Positions 48,401 through 62,036 of a DNA stretch of 64,000 nt are shown in pieces. Each line of letters opens with the position of its first letter. Position 1 is the first letter of the stretch. A program made the position numbers and the translations under genes. The DNA lies in assembly GCA_003254885.1 (NCBI GenBank), contig QANT01007097.1, positions 62,001-126,000 of the forward strand, read 5' to 3'. The notes under the pieces are model-generated. The model was not told the DNA's origin. It made no database searches and was given only the letters and a program-made list of their open reading frames with translations. This DNA is from Purshia tridentata. Lineage: Eukaryota > Streptophyta > Magnoliopsida > Rosales > Rosaceae.

Positions 48401-51400
48401 CTGTGACATTTCTTTGCTCTTATATTGTTTCTTGGTTTGGAGTTAATGATACTGCTCTGGTTTAAAAAGATGAAATTTATCAATAATAATTTATTTGTAA
48501 CAGTGGAAAAAGGTCATTATAAACCAAAGTAGTTAAGAATATGTGAAATATTTTCAGTGTTTACTTTTATAATAGTTATTGAATGCGTATGATCATCCCG
48601 GCTTACAATTAAAATTGAAATGGGAAATGTGTGAATTATGTAATGGGGTAATTAAGTTCCGTAAGATGTCAATTAAAATGGACTATAAAAAGGGCACATG
48701 GGTATGATTTGGAAGGAATGCAATTGGAGATACACTATTATGAATAATCTGAAATTGTTTGTGACATTTTATATCTTGTAACGCAACCACCAAATGTGGT
48801 TTATCATAGCAAGATGAACTAGTTGTAAATTTGTAATAATTCTTTAATGTCAATTGTCAAATATGTGAGGCATGTTGTGCTTCGCTTTCGCTATCAACCA
48901 CTTGTATGACATGTTGAACAGGTTGAACTTGCTCGCAAGTATGAAGGACTGGAGCTCTTTAAGAATGATGAACACCCACAGTTTTCTCTGATCCAGGCAA
49001 GAAAAGAAAAAAAACAAGAATGCTTCAATTTTGTGGATCTACTATTAGTAGAATTCTTTTAGTTTTCTTCATATATGTCCTAATTTATGCGTTTCAGAGG
49101 GAAGTTGTGAAGTCCAGAAACAAAGATCTTGTTGCACTTTTTGAATTTGGAGTTGGAGTTCATCATGCTGGGATGTTACGTGCTGATAGGGGTCTGACTG
49201 AGCGCCTTTTCTCTGATGGACTATTGAAGGTAGATCCCATCTGATTTCCCTTCATAACAGCACTTTTTAATTTGGCTGAAATATTTTTCTCAACTTATGT
49301 TATTTTCTGTTTTAGGTACTTGTTTGTACAGCAACTTTAGCATGGTTTCATACCAGCACTTTTATACATGGCTGAAATTTTTTTCTCAACTTATGTTATT
49401 TTCTGTTTTAGGTACTTGTATGTACAGCAACTTTAGCATGGGGTGTAAATCTACCAGCTCACACTGTTGTGATAAAGGTTTGTGAGTATTTCCAAAAGTA
49501 CTATTTATGCCGGGGGCTTGGATCTTGCATTAATTTAGCTTAGGTATTTGAATTTTCTAACTCCACAAGATGTGGCAAAATGAACTATGAATTAGACAGT
49601 TTAAAGTTCTAAATTATACTCAAACTGGGCATTCTTTTTCAAGTTCTTTGTTTTTGCTGTAAAGAATTTTGCATTTTCCTAGGCGGCTAACATCTCTATT
49701 ATATAATTTACTTTATTTTCGATATTTTAATGAAATGAGAAATTCTTAAATAGTGTTTTCATCCTTGTCTGTGTATGACATATTGCAACTGTGATAAAAT
49801 ATTCATTCTGGTGGCATGTATAGAACTTTAGTGAATATTTACTCCATTTAAGTGAATATTTACTCCATTTAATGGGTTGTAAATCTAGAGTTTGCATGGG
49901 GTAACGTTATTTGTTGTTTGAGACTATGAGTATATCCTTTCATTTAAATTTAGAGATATTCCCTTAAGTATATTTCATTTTGATCGCCTAAGAGTTTTAG
50001 AGTTAATGCAATTGTTATGCATTGGTTGCTGCTTTTGATTTATGGACTTCTTGTCCATCTTTTATTTTACATTTCTTTCTCTTTTATAATAGTTCCTGTT
50101 TCCTGTACATATATATTAAGTATCTGGTGTTTTCTTCCAGGGGACTCAATTATATGATCCAAAGGCTGGCGGGTGGAAAGACTTGGGCATGCTTGATGTT
50201 ATGCAGGTGAGATTAAAAAATTTTATTTTGTAATATAGCTCAAGTGAAGTCTGATGTCTGTTTTCCATTTTTCTTTTGTGCTCATGATATCATCTTTCAG
50301 ATCTTTGGACGGGCTGGGCGACCTCAATTCGACAAAAGTGGTGAAGGCATCATAATCACGTCTCATGACAAGCTGGCCTACTATTTGCGGTTGCTGACAA
50401 GTCAACTTCCTATAGAAAGTCAGGTACTTGTGTAGTTTAAGTGAGAGCTTAGAACATTATTTATGTTAGACATGACAACAAACTTTCTATCTTATTGATT
50501 GTGTACTTCATATTTACTTATTAGTCAGATTTAGACATTAGTTAATCTGGAAGTGCAACTAATTTATGGGACCAGGTGTCATGGATCTGGATGTTTCTTT
50601 GGGTACTTTGTTATGCATGAGCATACTGCATTAAAAAGTCATCCACATACTTAAGTTTATGTTATAAAATGAAGTGGGATGGTGATAATGACCATATTCT
50701 TGTGTTCTTAACTCTTATTTAAAAGTACTCGTGTGTTCTAAACTTTGAGTTTTGCTTGTTTGTGTGTTTGTATTTATTCAAGCATATGTTAAGATGATTC
50801 ACTTTTCCTTATTGTTTTCAGTTTATTAGTTCCTTGAAGGACAATTTAAATGCAGAGGTGGCACTTGGTACTGTCACCAATGTCAAGGAAGCTTGTGCAT
50901 GGCTTGGATATACATACCTTTTTATAAGGATGAGGCTGAACCCTTTGGCGTATGGTATTGGGTGGGATGAGGTACTATATGTTGATTTGACTTTACCTAT
51001 ATGGTTGAGTGGTAGACCCTAGTCGAGCATTTTCTTGACTATCAGCCCAACTTTAATCTCATTTGATGATGTATAATCCATTTGACTTTATTGGTGCTTA
51101 TATTGGATATTCGCTTATTCTTTGGTTATTGATGTTTGCTTCTGCTTTTTGCAGGTTGTTGCAGACCCTTCCTTGAGTTTAAAGCAAAGAGCTCTCATAG
51201 CAGATGCTGCACGTGCCCTTGACAAAGCAAAAATGATGCGATTTGATGAGAAAAGTGGCAATTTTTATTGTACAGAGCTTGGTCGCATTGCAAGCCACTT
51301 TTATATTCAATACTCTAGTGTTGAAACTTACAATGAAATGTTGAGACGCCACATGAATGAGACTGAGGTTATTGTTTCTGCAACCTATCTCTTTTCGTTT

Positions 51401-54400
51401 TTTTCATTTAATTTGCTATTTGAAAGTTGCACATAATGATACCATGGCTTGAACTCTGGCGAGCCTGATGGTATTCAAGTCCTTAGAAATTGAGGAGAGT
51501 TAATAAGTTATGCAGATTTTCATTTTATTGTTAAATTACACATGACACCATATCAAACCTGACCGACTTGGAGGAAACTGATGGCCCTAACCAGTGTATA
51601 GTAGGGATGCTAATTGGCTTGTGTCATGTTGTGTCATTTTGGACCTGTGTTAAGTACTAGTCAACTTTAACCAGACAGATTTAGTTAATCATGCTATATG
51701 ACTTCGACACTAACCTGTTCTATTTATTAACTGTGTTGTGTTCAAGTTGATATACATTTGTTGTGAACTAGACACTGAAGACTAAAAATTAAAATCCACT
51801 TGTCTTCATATGATACCAGGTAAACAAGTTTATCGGGTTATTTGTGTTTGACATTAACTTGATCTATTCATTATTTGTTTCAATTTATAGTCAACCTAAC
51901 CTGCTAAATTTGTGTCAGATTTGTGTTATGTTGAAAATTTTCACCTGTGTTAAATTTCCCTAGGAGATACCTTTTGTTACAACTTTATGCCACATACCTG
52001 CTATATTAGTTCTTTTGGTTATTTTTCCTTGGTAGTATTTATTTTCCTTTTAAGAAAAACAGAACAATATACAGTAGAAAGGCCAGTTACTCTATGTACA
52101 ACCTTGTGGCGTTGAGAAAAAAGTACCATCTTTTCTGTACTCCATCTTTTCTTCTATAAATTTCTTCGTTCCTATATATAAAAAAGAAAGAAATAAAATC
52201 TCTGTACAGCCTTGAGATATGCGTATTTCTCGTTTCTTTTTATCATTATAATTTTGTTTGATTTTATTGGTACTGCCTTTGCTGCTTCTTCAGGTAATTG
52301 ACATGGTAGCTCACTCGTCTGAATTTGAAAATATTGTTGTTCGAGAAGAGGAACAGAATGAGCTAGAGATGTTGGTGCGAACATCATGCCCATTAGAAGT
52401 TAGGGGTGGTCCTTCAAATAAACATGGAAAGATTTCCATTCTCATTCAGGTTGCTTTATGCTCAAAAACTGGTACTGAAAACAGAAAAAGAAAATACCTG
52501 TTGACTAATATATGGCTTGCGTGTTTTGCAGTTGTACATATCTCGAGGCTCAATTGATACCTTTTCGTTGGTTTCTGATGCTGCATATATAAGTGCTAGT
52601 TTGGCACGTATTATGCGCGCTTTATTCGAGATTTGTTTACGAAAGGGCTGGTGTGAGATGTCAATGTTCATGTTGGAATATTGCAAGGCTGTTGATCGCC
52701 AAGTTTGGCCCTATCAGCATCCTCTCAGACAATTTGAAAGGGAAATTTCGCAAGAAGTTTGTACATCATACTTTTATCCTATTATTTGACAAAACTGTAG
52801 TCCATTGTTTGACAAGATGCTTCTATATGTACAGATACTGCGAAAGCTTGAGGAACGGGGGGCTGACTTAGATCGCCTATATGAGATGCAGGAAAAAGAC
52901 ATTGGAGCACTGATACGTTATGCACCAGGAGGAAGGGTATATTTTCCTTAGTATGGTGCTTTGAACTTCACTGTGGTATTTGATGTGTTCTACAATAAGA
53001 AATTTGTTTAACCCTTGGGTAATTGAAGGTGGTCAAGCAATATTTGGGATATTTTCCATGGATTCAGTTATCAGCAACTGTAAGTCCAATCACCAGAACT
53101 GTTTTAAAGGTAATTTCCCATTGTGAACCTTAAACATCTGTTGTTATAATTTCTACCTTGCTCAATGCTATTGTCTAATTGTTAAGAATTTATTTTAAAA
53201 TACTACATAATAATTTTAGAATTTTTCAGATAGATTTGCTTATTACACCAGACTTTATATGGAAAGATCGTTTCCATGGCACTGCCCAGCGTTGGTGGAT
53301 TCTAGTTGAGGTGCAGACGTGATATCCACTTTCATGTTATTTTTCTGTTGAATGATTGCCGATATTACAAGATGAATATTTCATAGCTCAAAGATGAAGG
53401 ATTATTTTGTGATAGTTTTTTGTAGCTAGGCTGCATAAATCATACATGGAAAATTTTACATGTTAAAGTAGCAAAAATTATATTCTCATTTTAAAATATA
53501 ATTTCTTCCCTGTTTGATTATATTAACAGGATTCTGAGAATGACCACATCTACCACTCAGAGCTTTTCACTCTAACAAAGCGGATGGCTAAAGGGGAACC
53601 TCAGAAGCTTTCATTCACTGTGCCAATATTTGAGCCCCATCCACCACAATATTATATTCGTGCTGTTTCTGATTCCTGGTTGCATGCAGAGGCTTTCTAC
53701 ACCATATCTTTCCAGAATCTAGCACTTCCAGAGGTACTTATATCTCATTGTTAATTAGGATATGGTGTTTTTTCTTTTGGCAAGGTGCTCCCGGCAAAAG
53801 CTTTGTCTCATTAGACAACTATGCTTTCTTCAGGCTCATACTTCACATACAGAACTTCTTGATTTAAAACCTCTTCCCGTGACTTCTCTTGGCAACAGTA
53901 CTTATGAAGCATTGTACAAATTCTCACACTTTAACCCTATACAAACACAGGTTTGGCTCAGAGATTCTAGACATTTATTATGCTTCTTTTTACTCTGTTT
54001 TTTTTTTTCCCCTTTCGGGCTGTACCCATCACGTTTCAACGATTGATTTTTTTTTTTGCAATTGGGCAGATTTTCCATGTCCTGTATCACACAGAAAATA
54101 ATGTTCTATTAGGAGCTCCCACTGGCAGTGGGAAAACTATATCTGCTGAGCTTGCTATGCTTCGCCTCTTCAATACCCAGCCTGATATGAAGGTATGCCA
54201 TTTACATTTCTTAATGCAATATAATGAAGAACAAAAGTAGGCAAAGAATATCTGGAAAATCTCAAAATGAGAAAGGGCTAGGGTTTGTTTCCAGAGAATA
54301 GCACTTCTTGGTGCTGATCTGGGCAACTCTACAAAGGGAAATCTCTGTCCCTACTCACCAGATCTCATGATTTGACATTTTATGAAATTTATGACTGAAT

Positions 54401-57400
54401 TACTCGTAGGTTTTCGTACCATACAGCTCTTTTGTGATTTCTTTCTGATTTTCATCGAATGTAATGCTTTGTAGTTAAGTATAAATTTTGAACTGCAATT
54501 GAGATTCCTTGATGTGAGCATGAAACATTTGGTGTGTGATCATTGTGTTCCATACTTCCACTACAATTTTTAACTGCAATTTTGAATGCTTCTTTATTTG
54601 CTAAAGTGTACTATGTATGAATTGTTGGCTGTAGGTTATTTACATAGCACCTTTAAAGGCCATTGTTCGAGAAAGAATGAATGATTGGAGAAGGGGTCTT
54701 GTCCCTCAGCTAGGGAAAAAAATGGTGACTTTTTTTTTTTAGAGCGATAAGTAACATCTTAGCATGTGGTATTGGTAATAATTCACTGTTTTTATCAGGT
54801 TGAAATGACTGGAGACTATACTCCAGATTTGATGGCCATCTTGTCAGCGGATATCATAATATCTACTCCTGAGAAGTGGGATGGTATCAGTCGTAATTGG
54901 CATAGTCGAAGCTATGTTAAAAAGGTGCATTCTTTCACATATTGTCTCTCTTTTGTTTCTTTTCTTTTTTTTATTTTTTAAGAAGGCATTGGTTTATTTT
55001 TTAAATCAGTTTCACCTTTGTTATTTTTTCTTTTTACACTTGAATTCTACTAGATCATTTGAAGTCATTCTGCAAGCTATGTCTTAATGTGTGTATTTCA
55101 CCATTAGGTTGGGCTTGTGATCTTGGATGAGATTCACTTGTTGGGAGCTGACCGTGGACCCATCCTTGAGGTATTTATTGAAAAGGTCTTGTGCTCTTAG
55201 CTAAAATGAACATTAGCTCTTTAATTCTGCGTGGCATAATCTAACATCATTATTGTACAAATATGTATATGCGCTGGTCAGTGACCTGATATTTGATGGT
55301 CTGGGCTTGAGTTTGAATAATCTAACATCAATATGAACTGGGTAGTTTTCAATAGGGTCATTCTGGTCTATCTTAATTTGACCTTACTGGATTATGGCCC
55401 ACTGTTAGACCATAGATGTTCAACCAGAGGTCAGTTATGACTGGGTTTGTGGATTTTAAACAGGGTATTTGTTTTCCATTCTGCCCATTTGTTTAATTTC
55501 TTGGATTGTTAGGCTAAGTAATTGTTTTCATTGAACATCTTAACTCCCAAATTTTATGTTCCAGGTTATTGTGTCAAGGATGAGATACATATCATCACAG
55601 ACAGAGCGTGAAGTACGGTTTGTAGGCCTTTCAACAGCTTTGGCAAATGCAGGGTATGGCTTTATGGATCTTGGATCCTAGCATCTTGCAATGTATCTTA
55701 CTTCGAAGTCCTCTAGTCTCTTTGTTTTTTTGGAAATGAATCGGATCCTCAGATTCACATATGTTTGCAGATCACTCAGCGAAACCCTCTCTTTTGTGTT
55801 ACTTATCTAAATCTATAATTATTGTTTTTTTTTTTTTTTTTTTAGAAATGTTGCACTTGNTTTTTTTTTCAGAAATGTTGCACTTGGCTTTCTTCTTCTC
55901 TCTAACCTTCATTAATATATTATGTTTTAACATTGTTATACCATTTCAATTATTTAGAGATTTGGCTGATTGGTTGGGTGTTGATGAAATCGGACTATTC
56001 AATTTCAAACCAAGTGTGAGACCTGTACCCCTAGAAGTACATATCCAGGTAAGTGGATTTAGTGTTTCAATTGGATTCTAATTCTTGAAAAGTAATTGAG
56101 TTTATCATATTCATCTCTGATATTCTTGTTCGGTCTTTCCAATTAAATTATTTTTTCCTGGGAACATAGGCACCTTAAATTGCAACTGTTCTTACAACAT
56201 CTCTGTTATTTCTTAGTTTCTTGTTCTGTAGTATTAATTTTCATAGTACTTTTTTCGTTTTTGTAGAAATGTTGAGTGGCATGGTAGTTATTTCTAAGTG
56301 CAGAGTTAATTGTGAAGAGACCTAGACTTTTTTCTCCTTGTTCATGATTGCCCTTTTCATGTTGAGATGAAAGTGGATAAGGACCTCATATTTGTTCACT
56401 TCATAGCAGTAATATGTCAATTTTGATGAGCAGGGATATCCTGGAAAGTTCTATTGTCCAAGGATGAATAGCATGAACAAACCAACATATGCTGCAATAT
56501 GCACCCATTCGCCTACAAAACCGGTTCTAATATTCGTTTCCTCTCGTCGCCAGACAAGGCTTACTGCATTGGACCTCATTCAGGTAGGATCCAAAGTTTT
56601 GCTGGGAATATGAAGCATTCCATAACTGTGACTAACCACTTTTGTGTTTTTCTGTAATTGAAGTTTGCAACTTCAGATGAACATCCAAGGCAGTTTCTTA
56701 GTATTCCAGAAGAAGAACTGCAGATGGTTCTTTATCAGGTCACTGATAATAACCTGAGGCACACCTTGCAATTTGGAATTGGATTGCATCATGCTGGTTT
56801 GAATGACAAAGATAGATCTCTGGTTGAGGAACTTTTTGCAAACAACAAGATTCAGGCATTTCTCTTTTACCTGAATAAATTTTTTTTTTCCTGACAAATG
56901 CATGAGGAAAAGAGAGTTTAAGAAGATCTATACTTCTCACTCTTTATACTGATTAACCATTATTCATTAAATTATAGGTATTGGTTTGTACTAGCACATT
57001 GGCATGGGGTGTAAACCTTCCAGCACATCTGGTCATTATTAAGGTAGGGCAAAATTTGTGTGGTATGCTTTATATTTGTTTCCTAGAATTACAAAGCTTT
57101 ATATCTGGGATCTTTTGGAGCAGCAGTTATGGATCATTTTTACATTTCACATATATTCACGAGTCTTGGGAGCAGTGAGAAAGATTGTTTAGAATTTGAA
57201 TTGAGTATTGATCCACAATTAAGGGGGAGTGGAACTTGCTTCTGCTTTTTTCCTTTTTATTGCCGCATGCAGTAGAGAAATAAGTTAGGTGTGTCTTTTT
57301 TAGCACTGTTTTATAATAAAATCAAGGAAAGGTTGTCCATCCCCTGCAAGGATACTTGGGCGAAAGTTTATTCTATTGTATCTTGATATTTGAAAGATTA

Positions 57401-60400
57401 CAAGAAGAAGAAAAAAATTGAAGATAGATCCAAAACTACATGAGACCATCCTTTACTGTTTACTATTTAAGATTAATTTGTAACTGTGTGACTCTGGTAG
57501 AGCCTTAGAACTACTTGACATCATTGAAATACCAGTAGCTGTGTATGAAATCATTTCCATTGTACAAATCCTACTTTCCACCCTATGGATGAAACAATTT
57601 TGACAAAACTGTTGATTCACCTGCAGGGAACAGAATATTATGATGGGAAAACAAAGAGATATGTTGATTTTCCAATCACAGATATCTTGCAAATGATGGG
57701 TCGTGCAGGCCGACCACAATTTGATCAACATGGGAAAGCAGTCATTCTTGTCCATGAACCCAAAAAGAGCTTCTATAAAAAGGTCAGATTTGAAGCCGTG
57801 ACTTCAGTTAGTTGAATGTCATACCTCATAGGATGCTGGAATAATTTGCGGTTTTATGAATTGCAGTTTTTATATGAACCATTTCCTGTCGAGAGTAGTC
57901 TGAGGGAACAGCTGCATAATCATATCAATGCAGAGATAGTTTCTGGCACAATTTGCCATAAAGAGGATGCATTGCATTATCTTACCTGGACATATTTATT
58001 CCGCAGACTGGTATGGCTTTGGTTACTATAACCATCAGATTATATATTTCTGTGTCCTTATTAGTTAACAGTTCAGTTGCTTAGATTTACAGATTCTACT
58101 CATAATTTTTTTTCTTTTTGATAAGAAGCACAAACTTTTATTAAATAGAGAGAGAACTTTACAAAGGAACAACATTTCCATCACGATCAGTCAAGCATTT
58201 TTTTTTCATTCTTCTACTTATTGATTAATAACTAGTCTAAAACTGATTGGTTCCTTGATGGCAAATCATGTTCTAACTATTTGCCTTAAAATGAATATTT
58301 AAGAATTTATAGTATCAAAATTGTAAGGTTTTTTAACATTTTACCCGCTTGAACTTTGATCCTTTTCACTTCATCACCTAATTTTTTTTTCTCAATGTGG
58401 CACCTAAATTTATAAAATTTTGCAATTGCAGACCTCCGTCCAATTCTGTCAAAATTCCATCCAAAAATAGTCATGTGCTTCGCATGTGACCTTTTTTGAA
58501 GGGCATTTTGGTCGTTTTGAGTTCCCAAGGGGTTTTTTTGAGGAGTTCCTCTCTACACCCATAATTTATAATTTTACCCACAACTCAGATTTCTCAAAAA
58601 AACAAAAAACAAAAAAAAAAAACACACAGCGGCAACTTGCCGCCCCACCCTCCCTCCACTCACCAGCGGTCCCTCACTCTGACCACCCCATACCCACTCT
58701 CCCCTTCTCCCAAGCCCCTCCCCTCTTCCCTCTCTTTTTCTGTCTTTTTCTTCTTCTTCTCTCTCTCTGTTTGGGGGGAAGCCAAAATCACCAACCACAT
58801 GGGGGATACCCACAACCAAAGTAACACAGAGCCAAAAATATATGCAGTTTACAGAATACCCATCATCAAATTAGCTCCTAAAAATTGGGTTGCCATCAAA
58901 CAAAAATCATCAAGGCAGAAAAGTATGAACTAATCAAAAGTAATAGAGCAAAAGCAGAGAAAAAACCAAAAACCCAATGAAGATGGAAGAAGAAGAGGCA
59001 GAGATTTCTTTAGGGTTCTAAAAGAAGAAGAATATGGAGAAGAGAGAAATAGGGGTTAGAATTTATTGGGATGGTTGGCATGAGAACCGTCGGTGATGGA
59101 CAGCAGCCGGTGGTGGGTGGAGGGAGGGAGCAGCGTGGGCCATTTTTTTTTGACTAACAATATAAAATTAACATAGAAAGACCAAAATACCCTCATTTAT
59201 AATGGAATGCGATGGAATGTAATGTAGGTCTGACATTGCAAATTTTTTAAAATTAAGGTGCCACATTGAGTCAATTTTTTTGTTAGGTGATGTAATGAAA
59301 AACAGGTCAAAGTTCAGGTAGTTAAACTGTAATAAAGTCAAGAGATGACATCTTATCTATTTGGAACTCTACAAGTCAACTTTTGTGTAATTTAGCGTTC
59401 CATTGCATTCTGAAAATGAAGATACTTCACGTATATCTTTTTGGTGGAAAATTTGCATTGCTGTTGTGACAATAGCAGCATCATGATCTTCTAGCACTTC
59501 AGTATGATGAAGATACAAGTTAAAGGCCTTTGGTATTGATTATTATTGTGCCCCTAGAATATTGATTTATTGAGCCTGTACAAGATCTCAAGGGGAAAGA
59601 AATTTTCTGCAGATGGTTAATCCAGCTTACTATGGCTTGGACACTGCCGAAGCTGAAGTTTTAAGCTCTTACTTGTCTAGGTAATAACATGTTCCCAATT
59701 CTCATGGAATCTTTTTTTATCTGGTTGTGCCTTTCTCTTTCAGTGGCATTGCTTTGATTACTTACTAATTAATTTATTTTGGCAGGTTAGTGCAGAACAC
59801 ATTTGAGGATCTGGAAGACAGTGGATGCATCAAGATGGATGAAGACAAAGTGGAGTCAATGATGCTGGGTTCAATTGCATCCCAGTATTACCTTAGCTAC
59901 ATGACTGTATCTATGTTTGGTTCAAACATAGGTTTGGATACATCACTTGAAGTAAGAGATGGTTCTTGAAGATGTCTATTTAATATGCTAAATTCTCACT
60001 TTTACTTTGTTATGTTATGCTTACAAAGTTTCTTTATTATAGGTGTTCTTGCATATCCTATCTGCTGCTTCTGAATATGACGAACTTCCTGTGCGGCATA
60101 ATGAGGTAGTTATTGTCTATGGTTGGCCTATACTTTGTATTTGCTTTGCTTTAGATGAGTAGAGAGCCACACACATGACTGCCTAAATGTATTCATGGTG
60201 CATTCTTCTGAAAATAGAGAAAATTTAGGTTGGACCTTTGGGTGTTAGAATCTCAAAGCAATGGCTTATGAGCAAAGTGGTATCTATCTTCTTTATTAAG
60301 AAATAAATGCAGAGATTGACCTGCTATGGACTAGTCCAACCCATGTTATTGTGAAAATTTAGATTTTAGTCGATAAAAAGTATGAGATTTCTATCTTAAT

Positions 60401-62036
60401 ATCTAGATATAATATCTTCTTTGATAATAGGAAAATTACAATGACGCATTGTGTGAGAGAGTCAGATATAAAGTGGATAAGGATCGCTTAGATGATCCAC
60501 ATGTCAAAGCGAATCTGCTATTTCAGGTCAGAGTTGTCTTCAAACATATATTCAGCGCCATAAACATGAACTTTCTGTTGTTTTTCCTTTTAATATCTCT
60601 TATCATCTCATTCTCTTACCGTGCATGAATTTTGTATTCAGGCACATTTCTCGCAGTTAGAATTACCAATCAGTGACTACATCACAGACTTAAAGTCAGT
60701 ATTGGATCAAAGTATTCGGATCATCCAGGCCATGATAGATATCTGTGCCAACAGTGGGTGGCTTTCAAGCTCAGTTACTTGCATGCATCTTTTGCAGATG
60801 GTCATGCAGGTATTCTTCTTAGTAGTTAAAACTCTCACTTTCTTTTCTAATGAAATAAATTACTTGCCTCAAATAAAGATAAGGACAACTTAGAATTCTG
60901 CCTTGTATATAATACGACTATCTGCAGCCAACATATCCGTTGATTAATAGTTAAACATGTTAGTCTCTTTCCTGTGTGTTTATCTTGGTATGTAGTTTCC
61001 AAGAGATACTTCTCTTATCTTTTTTTCTCTTTCAAAGTAGGATACCCTCAAACTTCTTAGGACTATCTGAGCAGGACTTTGAACTTTCTGCAATTATCTT
61101 TGAGGATTTATACTGTGAAGAAACAACAAGAGAAACTGATGCCTCCCTGCAACAAATTTATTTTTTTGGGTATTTTTATTTTATATTTTTAGATTTATTG
61201 GCCTGATGAAGGGCTGGATTTGAGTTAACAAGACATCTTAGAGGCCCCTAAAACATGAGAAATTATGAGTCTCTCATTAAACTGTTGTCAGATGAGGAAC
61301 TTCGGAATTTCATCTGTAAGGAATGTGCACTTGCACTTATACAGTAGATTAATTGTATTTGATAAAGGGTGAAGGTTTGCTTTAATCTTTTTGTAAACAT
61401 TACTGTTTGATTCAGATCATTTGTTCCTTAAAAGAGAAGTATAGTTTCACCTTCTGCCCGTATTCATATATTTTGGGTTCTTTTCAGGGTTTATGGTTTG
61501 ATGAGGACTCTTCTTTATGGATGTTGCCATGCATGAATGTTGAACTTGCTGAGTCACTAAGCAAAAGAGGAATAGTCAGTATACCGCAGCTATTGGAACT
61601 CCCCAAGGCAACTTTGCAGACCATGACTGGAAATTTCCCTGCTTCAAAATTGTATCAGGATCTGCAGCATTTTCCACGCATCGAAGTGAAAATAAGAGTT
61701 GTGCAAAAAGACGGTGGAAAATCTCGCTCTTTAAATATCAGATTGGTGAAGACCAATTTCAGGCAAAACAAATCAAGAGCATTTACCCCACGTTTCCCTA
61801 AGGTAAAAAGCGAAGCATGGTGGTTGGTCCTAGGGAACACCTCAACGCAGGAATTACATGCTCTGAAGAGAGTATCTTTCTCTGATCACTTAGTTACTCA
61901 CATGGAGCTACCATCAGCTCCTACTCTCCAGGGGATGAAATTGATTTTAGTTTCAGATTGTTATCTGGGCTTCGAACAAGAACACTCAATTTCAGAAATT
62001 ATTGAATGGCAGCAACCAAAGCAGGAATTTCATTAG
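42472..62036 (+). CDS. DExH14: Ski2-like RNA helicase DExH14 (ASCC3/BRR2 family)
   Basis: 2091 aa, 46 exons in phase, two helicase cassettes each with a Sec63 unit. Cassette 1: APTGAGKT 460-467, DEVH 571-574. Cassette 2: APTGSGKT 1308-1315, DEIH 1412-1415. Both look catalytically intact. Near full-length match to Arabidopsis At5g61140, related to human ASCC3 (alkylation repair, ribosome quality control). Exon ends: 42472-42578, 42828-42889, 42993-43161, 43466-43907, 44024-44089, 44583-44687, 44777-45079, 46184-46300, 46396-46455, 46916-46987, 47090-47206, 47301-47462, 47678-47743, 47859-48011, 48094-48177, 48922-48996, 49098-49229, 49412-49477, 50141-50206, 50301-50423, 50822-50971, 51155-51367, 52294-52449, 52532-52756, 52835-52936, 53029-53109, 53230-53310, 53530-53733, 53834-53950, 54070-54192, 54635-54724, 54799-54924, 55108-55170, 55565-55653, 55958-56048, 56434-56583, 56664-56855, 56978-57043, 57627-57782, 57867-58010, 59613-59680, 59786-59951, 60043-60105, 60431-60526, 60642-60809, 61488-62036. 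GC donors follow exons 16 and 37. Confidence 0.95.
45558..45742. mobile_element. possible hAT-like MITE in DExH14 intron 7
   Basis: The left end reads CAGGCATGGAGCTAT and the right end, read inward, TTAGGGATGGAGCCAGT, resembling the CAGGGRTGGAGC ends of plant hAT MITEs. The interior is C-rich on the + strand. No matching 8-bp target duplication was found, so the insertion is old or the call is wrong. Confidence 0.4.
49252..49441. repeat. 96-bp tandem duplication across an intron-exon border of DExH14
   Basis: A unit of about 96 bp, containing the end of intron 17, its acceptor and the first 34 or so bases of exon 18, occurs twice (about 49252-49347 and 49348-49441). Only the second copy continues into the rest of exon 18. 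The first is a truncated pseudo-exon whose acceptor and first eleven codons look as good as the real ones. Confidence 0.9.
55822..55890. repeat. unmerged duplicate around an N in DExH14 intron 34
   Basis: A poly-T run plus AGAAATGTTGCACTTG appears on both sides of the N at 55860. This pattern suggests two contig ends that overlapped but were not merged. It is intronic and does not touch the coding sequence. Confidence 0.7.
58327..59340. mobile_element. Mutator-like element with long inverted repeats in DExH14 intron 40
   Basis: About 1.0 kb with inverted repeats over 100 bp long (58327-58445 and 59222-59340). Shared words include TGAACTTTGA, CATCACCTAA, CTCAATGTGGCACCT and CAGACCT. The middle (58620-59140) is GC- and CT-rich, unlike the AT-rich intron, with no transposase. 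Long inverted repeats around unrelated sequence suit a non-autonomous MULE. No clear 9-bp target duplication was seen. Confidence 0.65.

Noticed and set aside
51600-51950. Old transposon fragment in DExH14 intron 22
   Set aside because: Words such as GTGTCATGTTGTGTC and CTGTGTTAA recall dispersed plant repeats, but no ends, target duplications or coding parts could be defined.
58486-58824. 112-codon Ser/Pro/Leu-rich frame in DExH14 intron 40
   Set aside because: Lies within the MULE-like element; low-complexity composition follows from CT-rich DNA, and no protein family is recognised.
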